From positions 1-7,272 of the forward strand of contig JAFNUH010000174.1 of assembly GCA_017384185.1 (NCBI GenBank): a DNA stretch of 7,272 nucleotides, written 5' to 3'. The notes beneath the pieces are model-generated. The model was not told where the DNA came from and ran no database searches. It was given only the letters and a program-made list of their open reading frames with translations. Positions 1-6,711 of this stretch are shown in pieces. Position 1 is the first letter of the stretch, and every line of letters starts with the position of its first letter. Origin of the DNA: Alistipes sp. (GTDB lineage Bacteria; Bacteroidota; Bacteroidia; Bacteroidales; Rikenellaceae). Position numbers and translations under genes: made by a program.

Positions 1-30
1 CCTTATATTTTTGTGCCATATAAATCTATA

Positions 31-699
31 TTACTTTGAACGCTTATCCAACACCTGGTCGATGAGTCCATACTCACGAGCCTCATACGAGGTCATCCAA
101 TAGTCTCGGTCAGCGTCCTGCTCGATTTTGCTAATATCTACACCAGAGTGCTTAGACAATATCTCGTACAACTCACGCTTGGTCTTGAGAATCTCTCGAG
201 CCGTAATCTCGATATCCGATGCTTGACCCTGCGCACCACCCAACGGTTGGTGAATCATAACACGTGAGTGAGGCAATGCCGAGCGCTTACCATCAGCACC
301 CGCTGTCAAAAGCACCGCACCCATCGAGGCAGCCAAACCTGTACAGATTGTAGCCACATCGCTTGAGATAAGCTGCATAGTATCGTAGATACCCAAACCT
401 GCCGACACTGAGCCGCCAGGCGAGTTGATATAAATCTGAATATCCTTCGAGGGGTCAACAGACTCCAAGAAGAGCAACTGTGCCTGAATGATATTTGCTG
501 CATCGTCGTAGATGGGTGCTCCCAAGAAGATGATGCGGTCCATCATCAAGCGAGAAAAGACATCCATAGTTGCTACATTAAGTTGACGCTCCTCGATGAT
601 TGTCGGCGAGACGTAGCCAGAATGCATAGACTTAAAGTCGTGCAGCTTAAGGCTACTGATACCACAATAGCCACGAGCATATTTTTCAAATTCGTTCAT
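31..699 (-). CDS. clpP: ATP-dependent Clp protease proteolytic subunit ClpP
   Basis: This is the cytoplasmic serine peptidase (family S14) that forms the double-ring degradation chamber fed by ClpX or another Clp ATPase. The 222-residue protein is full length for the Bacteroidota form, which is longer at the N-terminus than E. coli ClpP. The catalytic triad is visible: Ser125 in GLAASMGA, His150 in RVMIHQP and Asp199 in DRDYW, with the same spacing as E. coli Ser111/His136/Asp185. The INSPGGSV oxyanion-loop motif (residues 91-98) and the [12 protein letters not shown] segment of the handle region (154-165) are also intact. The ATG at 697-699 gives a start typical of the family; no clear Shine-Dalgarno sequence precedes it, which is normal in this phylum. 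It follows tig after a 178-nt spacer. Thirty bases remain downstream of its TAA stop; clpX commonly follows, but this cannot be seen here. Confidence 0.98.
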   Translation of the reverse strand: MNEFEKYARGYCGISSLKLHDFKSMHSGYVSPTIIEERQLNVATMDVFSRLMMDRIIFLGAPIYDDAANIIQAQLLFLESVDPSKDIQIYINSPGGSVSAGLGIYDTMQLISSDVATICTGLAASMGAVLLTAGADGKRSALPHSRVMIHQPLGGAQGQASDIEITAREILKTKRELYEILSKHSGVDISKIEQDADRDYWMTSYEAREYGLIDQVLDKRSK

Positions 700-769
700 A
701 AACGATAGCTCAATATTTGTTTTACACTCTCTGCCACAGGGTAAGTGTTGGCAGCCACACTATAAATCA

Positions 770-810
770 AAATTTGGACTCTGCAAACATTAAGCCCAGA
801 GTCCAAATTT
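770..810 (-). terminator. Strong stem-loop between tig and clpP, possible intrinsic terminator
   Basis: A perfect 14-bp inverted repeat (arms 770-783 and 797-810, AAATTTGGACTCTG and its complement) encloses a 13-nt loop. Read on the minus strand, the stem lies 67 nt past the tig stop and is followed by a T-rich run (TTTTGATTTAT), so it could end or attenuate tig transcription. The outer part of the stem is AATTT-type and only moderately GC-rich, and the T tract is interrupted. It may therefore be a leaky terminator, an mRNA 3'-end stabiliser or a protein-binding palindrome. It is the only strong hairpin noticed in the noncoding parts of the window. Confidence 0.6.
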
Positions 811-838
811 AGAAATATTTACTCGCATCCGACCCAAA
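804..838 (-). promoter_or_regulatory. Candidate clpP promoter overlapping the hairpin
   Basis: On the minus strand, TAAATTTG (811-804) fits the Bacteroidota -7 consensus TAnnTTTG, and TTTG (838-835) could serve as the -33 element. The spacing between them is 23 nt, longer than the usual 19-21. A start about 6-8 nt downstream would fall near 797, so transcripts would carry only the second arm of the 770-810 hairpin and escape it, while read-through from tig would form it. The match is short and lies in AT-rich DNA, so it may be chance. Confidence 0.3.
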
Positions 839-877
839 TACCTTATTATATATTAAGGGCGGACCAAAAAGTCGTTA

Positions 878-2203
878 TTAAATCTCCTGAGCCAACTTAG
901 CGAACTCCTCTGATGAAACAGACTTGTTGCTAACCTTAACCTTAGACTTAACGTACTCTACAACCTTCAACTCGTAGAGCTTCTCATAAATCTTCTGAGA
1001 CTGCTCCTTGTTCTCAAGAATCTGCTTAGAGAAGTTTACGAGCATATCCTCGGGTGCAGAAGGCATACCGTACTGAGCGAACTGAGCCTTAGCAAACTCC
1101 TTAGCCTCTGCCTCAACCTCCTCCTGTGATACTGTAAGCTCATATGTCTGGATGAAGTGCTTCTGGATGTAGTTCCAAGTGAACATCTTTACGAAACCGT
1201 CGAAGTCCTTCTCGATCTCCTCCATTGTGAACTTACCCTCGTTGATAGTGTAGAGCCAACGCTTCAAGAATGCCTCAGGCATCTGCAAGCCAGCCTTCTC
1301 CATCAAGAAGTTACGAACACGGATAGTGAACAAGTAGTCAGCCTCACGAGACATCTCAGTCTCAATCTCAGCATCGAGGTACTTATCCAACTCCTCCTCA
1401 TTTGTTACCTTGCCATCAGCGAAAGCCATCTTGAAGAACTCCTCGTTAAGCTCGGGGTTAGCGAACTGACGAATCTGAGTAATCTCCAAAGAGAACTGGG
1501 GGTTGATACCCTCCAACTCGTCCTCCTTAACCTGAAGGATAGCAGCACGCTGTGATGCAGACTTGTAAAGCTCGTTTACGTTTACATCCATCTTATCGCC
1601 AACCTTCTTGCCGAGGAATGCAGCACGCTCCTCGTCTGTCATAGAGATAAGACCAACGTAAGCATCCTCAATGCGCATATCGCCGTTGTCGAGTGTAACT
1701 GTCAAAGCCTCATCCTTCTTAACCTCGTCAACCTCTACCAAGCGACCGAAGCGACGCAAGTAGTTATCCTTGTAAGCCTCGTGAATCTGAGAGTCAATCT
1801 TAATCTTGTTGTAAGTGAGCTTGTCATCCTTAGTGAGCTCAATCTCAATCTTGGGAGCCTCACCAATCTCAAACATAAACTCGTGCTCTGTGTTGTTCTC
1901 AAAGTCGAAGTCGCCCTGCTCCTCAGAAGGGATTACATCACCTACGTAGTCAATCTTCTCATTCTGCAAGTACTCGAACACTGAGTTAGAAGCCAGCTTG
2001 TAAGCCTGCTCGGCAACGATACCCTTACCGTACATCTTGCGTACAACACCCATAGGAACCATACCAGGACGGAAACCGGGGATGTTTACCTTGCGCTTAT
2101 ACTCACGCAATGCCTTGTCAACTGCCTCGCTGTAATCAGCCTCGCCTACGACAACCTTCAAAACCGAGGTGCCTACTTCACGCTGTTCTCTTGTAATTTT
2201 CAT
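878..2203 (-). CDS. tig: Trigger factor, ribosome-associated chaperone
   Basis: Trigger factor docks at the ribosome exit tunnel and shields nascent chains. The open frame extends upstream to 2302, but the ATG at 2201-2203 (MKITREQRE...) is chosen: it gives a 441-residue protein close to family length, starts where homology to the ribosome-binding domain begins, and lies downstream of a promoter-like -7 box that the longer version would swallow. The ribosome-binding signature GFRPGMVP is at residues 43-50, matching the GFRxGxxP motif. Residues about 150-245 occupy the FKBP-like PPIase position but lack the recognisable FIPGFE-type active-site segment. Residues about 250-425 form the helical substrate-cradling arms. 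Sampled codons favour ATC, AAC, TAC, CAG and AAG more than the neighbours do, consistent with high expression. It is separated from mqnC by 101 nt and followed by clpP, a pairing common in Bacteroidales. Confidence 0.97.
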   Translation of the reverse strand: MKITREQREVGTSVLKVVVGEADYSEAVDKALREYKRKVNIPGFRPGMVPMGVVRKMYGKGIVAEQAYKLASNSVFEYLQNEKIDYVGDVIPSEEQGDFDFENNTEHEFMFEIGEAPKIEIELTKDDKLTYNKIKIDSQIHEAYKDNYLRRFGRLVEVDEVKKDEALTVTLDNGDMRIEDAYVGLISMTDEERAAFLGKKVGDKMDVNVNELYKSASQRAAILQVKEDELEGINPQFSLEITQIRQFANPELNEEFFKMAFADGKVTNEEELDKYLDAEIETEMSREADYLFTIRVRNFLMEKAGLQMPEAFLKRWLYTINEGKFTMEEIEKDFDGFVKMFTWNYIQKHFIQTYELTVSQEEVEAEAKEFAKAQFAQYGMPSAPEDMLVNFSKQILENKEQSQKIYEKLYELKVVEYVKSKVKVSNKSVSSEEFAKLAQEI

Positions 2204-2259
2204 AGTCTCTTCGTTATATTTTATTCGATTTTCTTTCTCTAAAATTCGATTTCGGAGTG

Positions 2260-2267
2260 CAAAGGTA
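2260..2267 (-). promoter_or_regulatory. -7 element of the tig promoter
   Basis: On the minus strand the sequence TACCTTTG followed by CAC fits the Bacteroidota housekeeping sigma -7 box TAnnTTTG. It lies 56 nt upstream of the tig ATG, in the noncoding gap after mqnC, so transcription would begin near 2254-2250 with a leader of about 50 nt. No TTTG lies at the expected -33 distance; that stretch is pure A/T (the nearest TTTG, 2303-2300, is 32 nt away). The position and the exact -7 match make a tig promoter likely. Confidence 0.65.
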
Positions 2268-2285
2268 ATAAATTTTAATTTATTA
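2266..2285. repeat. AT-only inverted repeat in the tig promoter
   Basis: Arms TAATAAATT (2266-2274) and AATTTATTA (2277-2285) are perfect complements around a 2-nt centre. The repeat abuts and partly overlaps the -7 box at 2260-2267 and occupies the -7 to -33 spacer. A second short palindrome, TTAATATTAA, follows at 2283-2292. Either could be an operator or could simply reflect low-complexity AT sequence that eases promoter opening. A terminator for mqnC is unlikely because the stem has no G or C. Confidence 0.3.
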
Positions 2286-2304
2286 ATATTAATTCTGCAC
2301 AAAT

Positions 2305-3417
2305 TTATTCTATTTCTGGCACACGATACTCTCTCGGACGGTATAATTGGTCACGTAATTGGGGCTCAAAACCCGCTTCACGGATGGCTCGCTGAATCCC
2401 CTCGGCATCGAACTGATTATTTGCGCCAGCACTCGACACAACGTTCTCCTCAATCATTATTGAGCCCATATCGTTTGCGCCGCTATGCAGAGCCAGCTGC
2501 GCCGTAGCCTTACCCACGGTCAGCCACGAAGCCTGTATGTTACGGATATTATTGAGCACCAAACGGCTTACGGCTATAACACGCACATACTCCAACGGCG
2601 AGAAGTGTGAACGCACACCCTCCTGCTCCAGACGTGTGCCATCCGAACGGAAAATCCACGGGATAAATGCCGTGAAGCCCCAGTTACCCTCCGGACAACG
2701 AGCCTGAAGGTCACGTATTTTTAGCAGATGGTCAACTCTTTGGTGGGGAGTTTCGACGTGACCATACATCATCGTAGCCGTTGATGGGATATTCAACAGG
2801 TGAGCCTCGTGCATAACATCCAGCCACTCCTGCACGCTCGGCTTTGCAGGCGAAATAGCACGGCGCACATCATCGCACAAAATCTCGGCACCAGCACCCG
2901 GCAAGGTATCCAAACCAGCCTTCGACAAGCGCTCCAAAGTCTCTCGTGTCGATATTCCACTAATCTTTGCAATATGAGCCACCTCAGGCGCACCCAAAGC
3001 ATTGAGGCGCAACTGCGGATAGAGTTTTTTGAGCGTAGAAAATAGCTCCTCATAATACTCAATACCCAAACGAGGATGCAGACCTCCCTGCAACAAGAGC
3101 TGGTCGCCACCCAGAGCCAACATACGCTCCGTCTTCTCTTTATACTCGTCAAGTGTGGTGATAAACTCACGCTCTGTCTGATGAGGTTTGCAATGAAAAT
3201 TACAAAACTTACATCCCGAAATACATACATTTGTAATATTCACATTGCGGTCTATCTGCCACGTCACAACCTTCTCGTCAGGTACGACAGCTCGTCGCAC
3301 CTCATCGGCAACGGCTGCAAGGCGCTCGATGGGAGCCTCATCCCATAGCCAATACGCCTCCTCTGCGGAGAGCGCAACACGGTCACGAGCCTTTGCAAAA
3401 ATCTCCTCTGCTCTCAT
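2305..3417 (-). CDS. mqnC: Cyclic dehypoxanthinyl futalosine synthase, radical SAM enzyme
   Basis: MqnC converts dehypoxanthinyl futalosine to its cyclic form in the futalosine route to menaquinone, in the cytoplasm, using S-adenosylmethionine and a [4Fe-4S] cluster. The CxxxCxxC cluster motif is Cys65, Cys69 and Cys72 in ITNVCISGCKFCNF. Family marks follow: LLLQGGLHP (107-115), a GAGAEIL segment (175-181), FIPWIF (251-256) and the C-terminal run SWLTVGKATAQLALHSGAND then MIEENVVSSAG (about 298-331). The MEENVV-type ending separates MqnC from its relative MqnE. Length, 370 residues, is normal. The ATG overlaps the rnr stop by one base (TAATG on the minus strand), pointing to co-transcription and translational coupling. 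No other mqn gene is in the window, so the rest of the pathway must be elsewhere. The alternative is another HxxP-type radical SAM cyclase, which I consider unlikely. Confidence 0.92.
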   Translation of the reverse strand: MRAEEIFAKARDRVALSAEEAYWLWDEAPIERLAAVADEVRRAVVPDEKVVTWQIDRNVNITNVCISGCKFCNFHCKPHQTEREFITTLDEYKEKTERMLALGGDQLLLQGGLHPRLGIEYYEELFSTLKKLYPQLRLNALGAPEVAHIAKISGISTRETLERLSKAGLDTLPGAGAEILCDDVRRAISPAKPSVQEWLDVMHEAHLLNIPSTATMMYGHVETPHQRVDHLLKIRDLQARCPEGNWGFTAFIPWIFRSDGTRLEQEGVRSHFSPLEYVRVIAVSRLVLNNIRNIQASWLTVGKATAQLALHSGANDMGSIMIEENVVSSAGANNQFDAEGIQRAIREAGFEPQLRDQLYRPREYRVPEIE

Positions 3418-3419
3418 TA
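3415..3419 (-). promoter_or_regulatory. TAATG stop/start overlap, rnr to mqnC
   Basis: The rnr TAA (3419-3417) and the mqnC ATG (3417-3415) share one base. No strong Shine-Dalgarno sequence precedes the mqnC start (only a weak AGG within GTAGGTAAC), so re-initiation by ribosomes finishing rnr is the likely route of mqnC translation. Confidence 0.7.
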
Positions 3420-5603
3420 TTTGTTACCTACGATAAGTTCAAAATCAATCGTACGGCGGCGCATATCTACACCCTTAACACGAATCCATACCTCATCACC
3501 GAAGGCTATGCGGCGACCCGTAGCACGACCAACAACCTCGAAGCGGGCCTCATCATAAGTGTAGTAGTCGCCCTCAATATCACGCAGGAATGCCATACCC
3601 TCGATGTGGGTGTCATTCAGCTCGACATATATACCCCACTCGCTCATACCCGACACGTGACCCTTGAACATCTGTCCAATCTTATCCTGCATAAACTCAA
3701 CCATCTTGTATTTGATTGAGGCACGCTCAGCCTCCGAGGCGATAATCTCTCGCTCGGTAGCATATACACACTGAGCCTCCAGCTTGGTCTTATCAGCCGA
3801 CTTACCCTCGGCTAAGTAGCGAGCCAACAGACGGTGTACCATCATATCGGGATAACGACGGATGGGTGATGTAAAGTGAGTATAATATTTGAAAGCCAAA
3901 CCGTAGTGACCGATATTATCGGTTGTATATAATGCCTTCGACATACTACGAACTGCCAACGACGAAATAGCATTCTCCTCGGCACGACCCTTAATCTCGC
4001 CGACCAGCTTATTTATTGCCTTAGCCACCGAACGACCTTTCGATGCACGGAACTGATAACCGAAGCGCAACACAAAGTCACGGAAGCGGGTCAACTTCTC
4101 CTCATTAGGCTCGTCGTGAACACGATAAATCATCGTACGAGCGACCTTCTTTCCATTCGTCAAACGATATGTACAGTACTCTGCCACCTTCTTATTGGCA
4201 AGGAGCATAAACTCCTCGATGAGTTGATTCGACTCTTTCGCCTCCTTAGTATATACGCCCAGAGGTTTACCCTTCTCGTCAAGGATAAACTTAAACTCGG
4301 CACGCTCGAAGCTGATAGCACCATCCTTAAAACGACGCTGGCGCATTGTCTGAGCCAAACGATTCAACACAGAAATCTCCTCGGCAAAATCACCCACACC
4401 GGTTTCGATGCGAGCCTGCGCCTCGGCGTATGTAAAGCGTCTGTCAGAGTATATTACCGTACGACCAAACCACTCCTCCAAGACCTCGGCATTGTCGTTG
4501 AGTTTGAATACAGCCGAGAAGCACAACTTCTCCTCATTGGGGCGCAACGAGCAGAGCTTGTTACACAACCTCTCGGGTAACATAGGCACCGTACGGTCAA
4601 CAAGATAGACCGACGTACCACGGTCACGTGCCTCGCAATCAAGGACATCGTCGGGGCGTATATAGTGTGTAACATCGGCAATATGCACACCTACCTCCCA
4701 TACTCCATCCTCTACTTTACGGATAGAAAGGGCATCATCAAAGTCCTTGGCGTCGGCAGGGTCGATAGTAAAGGTAGTTACATCACGGAAATCACGACGC
4801 TCGGCGTAATCACGCTCGGTAATCTGCTCGCTGATAGCCTCTGCTGCTTGCTCAACCTCATCATCGAAGCGATATGGCAGGTCATACTCAGCCAAGATAG
4901 CGTGCATCTCGGTGTCGTTATCTCCAACGGGTCCCAACACATCAACAATAACTCCTCGTGGCGAGCGCATACCCTCGTGCCAATCCGATATGCGGAACAC
5001 AACCTTATCGCCATCCTTAACCTGCGGATAATCCTTGCGTGCGAAGAAGACATCCATCGGCAGACGACGTGCATCGGGGCGTACAAATATTGCCGCACGG
5101 CTCACCTCAGCCACACCGACATACTGCTTATTGCTACGCTCCAGCACCTTGGTAATTGCACCCTCGGGATTATCGCCTGCACGCATAGCCTGACGTTGCA
5201 GAACGACCTCCACACGGTCACCCTCCAGGGCGTAGTTTACATTACGCTGGTTGACATATATATCACTCTCCAACTCCTCCACACGAACATAGGCGGCACC
5301 CGATGCCACCATATCGACCGTACCCTCATAGTGGGGCAACTGCGAAGTTGAGAGCTGGAGCTTATCTCTGCTATGACGGACAACAATACCCTGCTCGACA
5401 AGTGCATCGACCAAATCACGCACCATATAGCGAGCCTCCTTAGAGTTACCGCCCGAAGCAGACACAAGCTGCTTGAGAGAGAACTCACGGTCGGGGAACT
5501 CACGAAACATATTTATAATGAAAGCAGCTCGCATCTGCTTTGAATCTACGTGGTGTGAGGCAGCCTTTTCACGGCGCTGACCTCGGCGCTTTGAGTCTCT
5601 CAT
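3417..5603 (-). CDS. rnr: Ribonuclease R, 3'-5' exoribonuclease (RNB family)
   Basis: RNase R degrades structured RNA processively from the 3' end and takes part in mRNA and rRNA turnover in the cytoplasm. The 728-residue protein has the expected order: short basic N-terminus and winged-helix-like region (about 20-90), two cold-shock-type OB domains (about 90-225), catalytic RNB domain (about 265-595) and C-terminal S1 domain (about 642-725). The active-site motif IDPADAKDFDDA is at 280-291, giving Asp281, Asp287, Asp289 and Asp290, equivalent to E. coli Asp272, 278, 280 and 281. The conserved HFTSPIRRYPDMMVHRLL segment is at 576-593. The long lysine-rich C-terminal tail of E. coli RNase R is absent; the protein ends soon after S1. 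The ATG at 5601-5603 overlaps the stop of the preceding gene (ATGA), and the stop overlaps the mqnC start, so it is the middle of a tightly packed operon. Confidence 0.97.
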   Translation of the reverse strand: MRDSKRRGQRREKAASHHVDSKQMRAAFIINMFREFPDREFSLKQLVSASGGNSKEARYMVRDLVDALVEQGIVVRHSRDKLQLSTSQLPHYEGTVDMVASGAAYVRVEELESDIYVNQRNVNYALEGDRVEVVLQRQAMRAGDNPEGAITKVLERSNKQYVGVAEVSRAAIFVRPDARRLPMDVFFARKDYPQVKDGDKVVFRISDWHEGMRSPRGVIVDVLGPVGDNDTEMHAILAEYDLPYRFDDEVEQAAEAISEQITERDYAERRDFRDVTTFTIDPADAKDFDDALSIRKVEDGVWEVGVHIADVTHYIRPDDVLDCEARDRGTSVYLVDRTVPMLPERLCNKLCSLRPNEEKLCFSAVFKLNDNAEVLEEWFGRTVIYSDRRFTYAEAQARIETGVGDFAEEISVLNRLAQTMRQRRFKDGAISFERAEFKFILDEKGKPLGVYTKEAKESNQLIEEFMLLANKKVAEYCTYRLTNGKKVARTMIYRVHDEPNEEKLTRFRDFVLRFGYQFRASKGRSVAKAINKLVGEIKGRAEENAISSLAVRSMSKALYTTDNIGHYGLAFKYYTHFTSPIRRYPDMMVHRLLARYLAEGKSADKTKLEAQCVYATEREIIASEAERASIKYKMVEFMQDKIGQMFKGHVSGMSEWGIYVELNDTHIEGMAFLRDIEGDYYTYDEARFEVVGRATGRRIAFGDEVWIRVKGVDMRRRTIDFELIVGNK
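5600..5603 (-). promoter_or_regulatory. ATGA overlap, M20-like gene to rnr
   Basis: The TGA stop of the M20-like gene (5602-5600) and the ATG of rnr (5603-5601) overlap in the classic ATGA arrangement. No Shine-Dalgarno-like purine run precedes rnr, so termination-reinitiation is expected to link the output of the two genes. Confidence 0.75.
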
Positions 5604-6700
5604 TTATTCAAAATATTTAGTGCAAGTTGATATATAAACTCCTCTCCAACGGCGATTGCTCGCTCATCGGGCAAGAATGTCGCCGTTAAAGCTCGTCCCG
5701 ACTTAGCTCCTACACCTAAAGAGTAGTAGAGCGAGGGGTAAAGTTGTGAATAATATCCAAAATCAGAGCTTAAATCTCGACGCTCCAAATCCTTTACCGC
5801 ATAGCCGAGCGTATCGGCAAGGAGCATCGCCTCGTAGGTTAGCTGCGCATTATTCTCAACGCAAGGTGTACCGTAGCGCACATCCGAGCAAATCTCCACG
5901 TCATATTTATACTCAATCTCCTCGGTCATATGGGCAATCATTTCCTTAACACGAGCTCGCAGTTTCTCATCGAAGCTCCACATCTTACCCTCGCAGTGGC
6001 TCTGCTCCGCTGGTTTTTCTGCCACACCATCAGCCGACAAGCGATTTACTACGAGCGAACAGACATCGCTATTGAAGGTATAAAGGCGCATTATCAAATC
6101 AGACAAAGCTACAACCGAGTCTTTTGCTGTGCCACTGCCTGCCGTATTAGGATTTTTCACAGCAAAGTGCAGCGTATCTAACGAGGGCATAAAACGACCC
6201 GGGCAGAAGCCAATCTCTCCAACCTCCAAGCTATCGTCAAGGTAGTTGCTGATAAAGGCTGCAACGTTATAATCATTAAAGACATCCTCTGCCAAAATAG
6301 CTCTTGCGCCACCCTGACCTGCCATCTCGCCCGACTGGAAGAGTACCAAAAGTGTACCCTCAAAATCTCGATTAGCATAGAGTCGCTTCATCACACCATA
6401 TAGCAGTGCATCGTTAAAGTCATTGCCCGCAGCGTGCATAACGCCTTCCATCTGCGACGCCCACTCAACGGTAGTAAGCTCCGCAATAGGCATAGCGCTA
6501 ACATCGGCACACAACACCACGCAACGCTTCAAGTTACCTCGCCTACCCTCAATACGAGCCAACAATCCCGCATCCGATACAGGACAATACTCAATACCCA
6601 ACTCCGAGAGCTGCTCGGCTATAAATGCCATCGTAGCCTGCTCCTTGCAGGGGAGCTCGGGATGGCGATGCAGATACTTACGAAAATCCTCGCTATTCAT
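5600..6700 (-). CDS. M20D-type amidohydrolase-like protein lacking metal ligands
   Basis: The fold is that of the M20D dinuclear-metal amidohydrolases that cleave N-acyl amino acids and related amides. Seen: LHRHPEL (10-16), CADVSAMPI (64-72; family RADMDALPI), GVMHAAGNDFNDALLYG (86-102; family GVMHACGHDGHTA), a FQSGEM segment (121-126; family FQPAEE), VGEIGFCPGRFM (160-171) and SSDFGYY (311-317; family SEDFxY). Every expected metal ligand is changed: Cys to Ala91, His to Asn93, Glu to Met126, mid-domain His to Asn152 (or Tyr153) and C-terminal His to Thr339. The GGHAA stretch of the lid domain is also replaced (about 184-193). Glu125, the usual general base, remains. The 366-residue frame is unbroken and slightly shorter than usual, so it looks like a maintained pseudoenzyme rather than a decayed gene. 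The ATG lies 11 nt after the metH-like stop and the end overlaps rnr. Its role is unknown. Confidence 0.85.
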   Translation of the reverse strand: MNSEDFRKYLHRHPELPCKEQATMAFIAEQLSELGIEYCPVSDAGLLARIEGRRGNLKRCVVLCADVSAMPIAELTTVEWASQMEGVMHAAGNDFNDALLYGVMKRLYANRDFEGTLLVLFQSGEMAGQGGARAILAEDVFNDYNVAAFISNYLDDSLEVGEIGFCPGRFMPSLDTLHFAVKNPNTAGSGTAKDSVVALSDLIMRLYTFNSDVCSLVVNRLSADGVAEKPAEQSHCEGKMWSFDEKLRARVKEMIAHMTEEIEYKYDVEICSDVRYGTPCVENNAQLTYEAMLLADTLGYAVKDLERRDLSSDFGYYSQLYPSLYYSLGVGAKSGRALTATFLPDERAIAVGEEFIYQLALNILNK

Positions 6701-6711
6701 ATCTATCGTTT

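Noticed and set aside
770..810. Inverted repeat as a transposon end or CRISPR-type repeat
   Set aside because: There is only a single hairpin, with no repeated units, target-site duplication or transposase gene nearby.
1157..1555. Plus-strand leucine-rich open frame of 132 codons
   Set aside because: Antisense to tig. The leucine and glutamate runs come from reading GAG/AAG-rich tig codons backwards.
2204..2302. N-terminal extension of trigger factor
   Set aside because: It has no family similarity and contains a promoter-like box; the internal ATG at 2201-2203 gives the normal protein.
2169..2507. Plus-strand frame spanning the mqnC-tig gap
   Set aside because: It is mostly antisense to the ends of two well-supported genes and has no recognisable domain or start context.
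2305..3417. MqnE (aminofutalosine synthase) instead of MqnC
   Set aside because: The C-terminal GAND...MIEENVVSSAG run and the FIPW-F-x-x-DGT region fit MqnC better than MqnE.
4665..5351. Plus-strand open frame of 228 codons
   Set aside because: It lies entirely antisense to rnr, whose protein is well conserved across this stretch; the plus-strand translation resembles no family I know and has the Leu/Ile/His-rich look of an antisense shadow.
5600..6700. M20-like gene as a decaying pseudogene
   Set aside because: The reading frame is intact from a well-placed ATG to a stop overlapping rnr, and family landmarks run in order from N- to C-terminus; this fits a maintained non-catalytic protein better.
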